Assembly: GCA_945867185.1 (NCBI GenBank)
Contig: CAMBHM010000057.1
Coordinates: 1 to 8,315 of the forward strand
Reading direction: 5' to 3'
From: Legionella genomosp. 1
Lineage (GTDB): Bacteria > Pseudomonadota > Gammaproteobacteria > Legionellales > Legionellaceae
DNA: 8,315 bases
The position numbers and the translations under genes are program-made. Numbering within the stretch: the first letter of the stretch is position 1; each line of letters starts with the position of its first letter. The notes under the pieces were generated by a model. The model had not been told where the DNA came from and did no database searches. It saw only the letters and a program-made list of their open reading frames with translations. Below are positions 6,059-8,315 of this stretch, piece after piece.

Positions 6059-6065
6059 TCACCTC
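6059..6065 (-). promoter_or_regulatory. Ribosome binding site deciding the BON-protein start
   Basis: On the minus strand this reads GAGGTGA. Its GAGG core (6062-6065) lies 5 nt before the ATG at 6056. The alternative TTG start at 6074 has no comparable sequence ahead of it. Confidence 0.6.
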
Positions 6066-6086
6066 GAGGGACAATTGTGAGCTTGG

Positions 6087-6095
6087 AGTATAGCA
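6087..6095 (-). promoter_or_regulatory. Candidate extended -10 promoter for the six-gene cluster
   Basis: The minus strand reads TGCTATACT: an extended -10 TGn element followed by a hexamer with five of six consensus matches. The -35 region (around 6110-6115, overlapping the end of gpsA) is poor, as is common for extended -10 promoters. Transcription would start near 6080, giving a leader of about 24 nt to the ATG at 6056. A short palindrome ACAATTGT (6071-6078) sits just downstream of that start and could be an operator, though it may be chance. Confidence 0.4.
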
Positions 6096-6116
6096 TATAG
6101 GGGCACAATATCTACT

Positions 6117-7106
6117 TTACCCTTCTCGTGCAGGACGACTCATCAGGTGCATGACCGCAGTTTTTGGGTCGATCTGATCTTGTAGCAGGGCATTCACTTC
6201 TCGACAAATGGGCATGTCGATGTGATGCTGGGTCGCTAAGGCGCAGATCTCAGCCGCATTATGAGTGCCTTCTACCACTTGGCCTATTTGTTGTTCTGCT
6301 TTGTTGCGATCGAAGCCCTGCCCTAGTAGTAAACCGAATCGGCGGTTTCGAGATTGATCGTCGGTGCAGGTGAGAACCAGATCACCTAAGCCAGCTAACC
6401 CCACGAAGGTATCAGGATGCGCGCCTAAGGCGTGTCCTAAACGGCTCATTTCAGCCAGGCCTCGGGTGATGAGGGCCGCTTTTGCATTGGCGCCATAATG
6501 TAACCCATCACTCACTCCACAGGCAATGGCTAAAATGTTTTTCACAGCTCCACACAATTGCACTCCTATGAGATCATGGGTCACATAGACACGCAGATTA
6601 TCATGATGCAGCAAATCGCGCATGGTTCTGAGATAGGGGGTGCTCGGGCTTGCTAAAATGACAGCGGTGGGGAGATGTTGGGCCACTTCTTTTGCAAAAG
6701 AAGGGCCAGACAGAGCCGCCATTGGAAAAGCCTCTCCAAAGGTCGCAGTGACGAGTTGACTTAAGGGTGCATGGCTATCCGGATCTAACCCTTTGGTGAG
6801 CCAGGTGAGCCCTTGAGTTGGTTTTTTAAGACGAGCGAGGATGTTTTTAAAGGCGTGCGAGGGGACTGCTAAGATGACTTGATCAGCCGTTTCTGTGGCC
6901 TCCTCGAATGAATCGGTGGGGAGGAGGGTTTCTGGAAAGAGACTGTTAGGCAAGTAACGATCATTACAACGCGCGGTGGACATAGCCTGTACATGGGCCG
7001 TATCACGCCCCCACAACAGTACACGATGGTGCTGATTGGCCAAATGAATGGCTACAGCAGTGCCCCACGATCCTGCACCGATTAGTGCGATGGTGGATGT
7101 TTCCAT
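6117..7106 (-). CDS. gpsA: NAD(P)-dependent glycerol-3-phosphate dehydrogenase GpsA
   Basis: GpsA reduces dihydroxyacetone phosphate to sn-glycerol-3-phosphate with NAD(P)H in the cytoplasm, supplying the backbone for phospholipids. The protein is 329 residues, the normal length. It has the Rossmann motif GAGSWGTA (10-17), a WGRD turn (32-35), TWLTKGLDP (101-109) with conserved K105, ALSGPSFAKEV (131-141), catalytic K189 in GAVKN followed by ILAIACGVSDGL, then GLAGLGDLVLTCTDDQSRNRRFG (236-258) where the substrate-binding residues lie, and VVEG (277-280) near the end. It starts 9 bp after secB, and its strong SD TAGGAGGT includes the secB stop codon. It is the last gene of the rhodanese-secB-gpsA cluster. 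No terminator hairpin follows before the BON-protein gene. Confidence 0.97.
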   Translation of the reverse strand: METSTIALIGAGSWGTAVAIHLANQHHRVLLWGRDTAHVQAMSTARCNDRYLPNSLFPETLLPTDSFEEATETADQVILAVPSHAFKNILARLKKPTQGLTWLTKGLDPDSHAPLSQLVTATFGEAFPMAALSGPSFAKEVAQHLPTAVILASPSTPYLRTMRDLLHHDNLRVYVTHDLIGVQLCGAVKNILAIACGVSDGLHYGANAKAALITRGLAEMSRLGHALGAHPDTFVGLAGLGDLVLTCTDDQSRNRRFGLLLGQGFDRNKAEQQIGQVVEGTHNAAEICALATQHHIDMPICREVNALLQDQIDPKTAVMHLMSRPAREG

Positions 7107-7110
7107 GGCG

Positions 7111-7117
7111 ACCTCCT
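7111..7117 (-). promoter_or_regulatory. Strong ribosome binding site of gpsA overlapping the secB stop
   Basis: The minus strand reads AGGAGGT, a near-perfect Shine-Dalgarno sequence ending 4 nt before the gpsA ATG. Its first bases are part of the secB TAG stop codon. Confidence 0.7.
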
Positions 7118-7595
7118 AATTCAATTTTTCCTTTTCTAATTCAGCCGTTTGTTTGTCTTTCAATTGCTGTGCATACAGGGCATCAAAATTGATGGGGGCT
7201 AATACCAATTGTGGGAAACTGCCGCGTAGTACTTCTGAGGTAATGGCTTCTCGAGCATAGGGAAACAAAATATTGGGACAGAAGCTACCTAGCAGATGAT
7301 CCAGCTGCGGCACGGGTGCGCCTTGAATGGTAAAAATACCGGCTTGTTGAATTTCAGCGAGAAACGCCGTTTCTTGCTGATTTTTAACGGTGGCCGTCAC
7401 AGTCAATGCGACCTCATAGACGTTTTCATCCAACTGTTTGTGTTCAGTATGTAAATCTAAAGTTAATTCAGGTTCCCAGCGTTGTTGAAAGATAGCAGGG
7501 GTGTTGGTGGTTTCGTACGAAGCATTTTTAACATAAATGCGTTGAATGATGAATTGTGCATCAGCGATTTGTTGATCAGGTGTTTGGTCAGTCAT
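7116..7595 (-). CDS. secB: Protein-export chaperone SecB
   Basis: SecB is a cytoplasmic tetrameric chaperone that keeps preproteins unfolded and hands them to SecA. The protein is 159 residues, typical of proteobacteria. Recognisable stretches are [14 protein letters not shown] (15-28), a WEPELTLDL strand (40-48), [11 protein letters not shown] (60-70), [12 protein letters not shown] (105-116) and [16 protein letters not shown] (126-141), followed by the charged C-terminal helix that contacts SecA. It lies 22 bp after the rhodanese gene and 9 bp before gpsA. In many gammaproteobacteria grxC sits between the rhodanese and secB genes; it is missing here. The SD is weak (GGAT about 8 nt away). 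Confidence 0.97.
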   Translation of the reverse strand: MTDQTPDQQIADAQFIIQRIYVKNASYETTNTPAIFQQRWEPELTLDLHTEHKQLDENVYEVALTVTATVKNQQETAFLAEIQQAGIFTIQGAPVPQLDHLLGSFCPNILFPYAREAITSEVLRGSFPQLVLAPINFDALYAQQLKDKQTAELEKEKLN

Positions 7596-7617
7596 AGTGA
7601 TTATCCAGAGGTTAAAG

Positions 7618-8043
7618 TTATTGGGTGCCCTTGATGAGCGGGAGTTGTTCTGCCTGCCAAGCGGCCATTCCGCCTGCCAGGACCATGGGATTGACGAAGC
7701 CTTGGGTACGCAGCTCGGCCGCTAGTATGGCTGACTGTTGGCCACGCGCGCAGACGAGGACCAATGGCTTGTTTTTGTACTTTTCCATGCGTTTTTGAGA
7801 CAATGCATCGGTGGAGATCTTGAGTGCATCCACGATGTGGCCTGCCCGAAACAATTCCGTATCTCGCAAATCTATGACTACAGCACCATCGTGATTGATG
7901 AGCTGAATGGCTTGTGCAGGGGTTACTGTTGTAGCGCGTTTTTTTTGTGCCAGGTGTTCATTGAGGGCGATGAGCACCAGCAGGATGAGGAGGGCAACAC
8001 AAAGTTCCCAATGGTGTGTGATAAATGGTGTGAGATGTGCCAT
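7618..8043 (-). CDS. Membrane-anchored rhodanese-like protein (YibN type)
   Basis: This 141-residue protein has one N-terminal transmembrane helix (about 12-28) followed by a single rhodanese domain facing, most likely, the cytoplasm. The domain shows [16 protein letters not shown] (55-70), a [11 protein letters not shown] catalytic loop with the persulfide-forming C98 in a CxxGxxS arrangement (98-104), and VLAGGMAAW (121-129). Rhodaneses transfer sulfane sulfur, but the physiological substrate of YibN-type proteins is poorly defined. Its position immediately before secB and gpsA matches the gammaproteobacterial order. The ATG at 8043 has only a weak GGAA-type SD. It is likely the first gene of this transcription unit, given the candidate promoter upstream. 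Confidence 0.9.
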   Translation of the reverse strand: MAHLTPFITHHWELCVALLILLVLIALNEHLAQKKRATTVTPAQAIQLINHDGAVVIDLRDTELFRAGHIVDALKISTDALSQKRMEKYKNKPLVLVCARGQQSAILAAELRTQGFVNPMVLAGGMAAWQAEQLPLIKGTQ

Positions 8044-8073
8044 AACAATTCCAGTCTGTCATAATAGTGACGA

Positions 8074-8102
8074 ATTATCTCGAGATTACAGCCACAACGC
8101 AA
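8074..8102 (-). promoter_or_regulatory. Candidate sigma-70 promoter for rhodanese-secB-gpsA
   Basis: On the minus strand TTGCGT (8097-8102) and GATAAT (8074-8079) are 17 bp apart. The -10 matches five of six and the -35 only three of six positions. Transcription would start near 8067, leaving a leader of about 24 nt. It lies in the 100-bp gap between the partial membrane-protein gene and the rhodanese gene. No terminator hairpin with a T run was seen in that gap. Confidence 0.4.
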
Positions 8103-8143
8103 GCAAGATGACAGGGTGAGGTCGTCTAAATCATGATTGGTAC

Positions 8144-8315
8144 CTACTTAGAAACTTGTTTTTCTTGATAACCCACACGAGTCAAGGTGGAGTGGTGAAT
8201 GAACCAATAAATAGCAGCGGTCAAGACACCCCCTAATAAGGTCGCAAACGCCCAAGTGGCAGCAGATACCAAGGCTGGTCGTTGTCCCAGTTGATAGAGT
8301 TGGCCTGCGTCTTTT
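8144..8315 (-). CDS. C-terminal fragment of an unrecognised membrane protein
   Basis: I translated this from the right edge: 56 residues remain, ending at a TAG at 8144-8146, with the N-terminus outside the window. A polar KDAGQLYQLGQRP segment precedes one long hydrophobic stretch (about 14-39 of the fragment, ALVSAATWAFATLLGG and onward to AIYWFI). A short hydrophilic tail HHSTLTRVGYQEKQVSK follows. This looks like a last transmembrane helix with a short exposed tail. I do not recognise the family. The reading frame is open throughout and the composition is protein-like, so I judge it to be real coding sequence. It is upstream of the rhodanese gene on the same strand, 100 bp away. Confidence 0.6.
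   Translation of the reverse strand, partial: KDAGQLYQLGQRPALVSAATWAFATLLGGVLTAAIYWFIHHSTLTRVGYQEKQVSK

Noticed and set aside
6073..6082. AATTGTGAGC, identical to the left half of the E. coli lacO1 operator
   Set aside because: Only ten bases match, the right half is absent, and there is no LacI-family gene or lactose context. It is treated as chance.
7738..8119. Plus-strand open frames antisense to the rhodanese gene
   Set aside because: They mirror the conserved rhodanese coding sequence, and their cysteine-rich translation has no recognisable domain.
8129..8138. 10-bp palindrome AATCATGATT downstream of the membrane-protein stop
   Set aside because: It is too short to fold as a terminator hairpin and is not followed by a T run. 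It could be chance.

Overview
The window looks like a chromosomal segment of a gammaproteobacterium of moderate, roughly mid-40s GC. The evidence is gene content and order: bamE divergent from fur, and a membrane-anchored rhodanese followed by secB and gpsA. A Legionella/Coxiella-like lineage would fit, but that placement is inferred from synteny and protein flavour only. There are no RNA genes, insertion sequences, CRISPR arrays or phage genes. Coding density is very high and the largest non-coding gap is about 100 bp.

Layout from left to right. Bases 1-303 (minus) hold the N-terminal part of the outer-membrane assembly lipoprotein BamE, cut by the window edge. An 88-bp divergent promoter region separates it from fur (392-811, plus). 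Everything from 823 to the right edge is on the minus strand and reads right to left. In transcription order it is: the C-terminal tail of an unrecognised membrane protein (8315-8144); a housekeeping cluster of YibN-like rhodanese, secB and gpsA (8043-6117); then a compact six-gene cluster (6056-823).

The six-gene cluster is the interesting part. In order it encodes a small exported BON-domain protein, two tandem paralogous papain-like (C39-like) cysteine peptidases, a RimK-like ATP-grasp ligase with an N-terminal RLAN-type domain, a GCS2-family carboxylate-amine ligase, and an N-formylglutamate-amidohydrolase-family enzyme. Every junction is an overlap or a short gap (4-bp ATGA overlap, about 59 bp, 0 bp, 8-bp overlap, 12 bp), so it reads as one transcript, probably started from an extended -10 promoter at 6087-6095 and possibly also by read-through from gpsA. 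Two different ATP-dependent amide-bond-forming enzymes sit with three potential amide-bond hydrolases. This suggests a system that builds and trims a small peptide, a gamma-glutamyl-type metabolite or a peptide tag on a protein. The substrate and product cannot be read from the sequence. No small precursor-peptide gene and no transporter was found in the cluster.

The fur and amidohydrolase genes converge with only 11 bp between their stop codons. No canonical rho-independent terminator was seen anywhere in the window.
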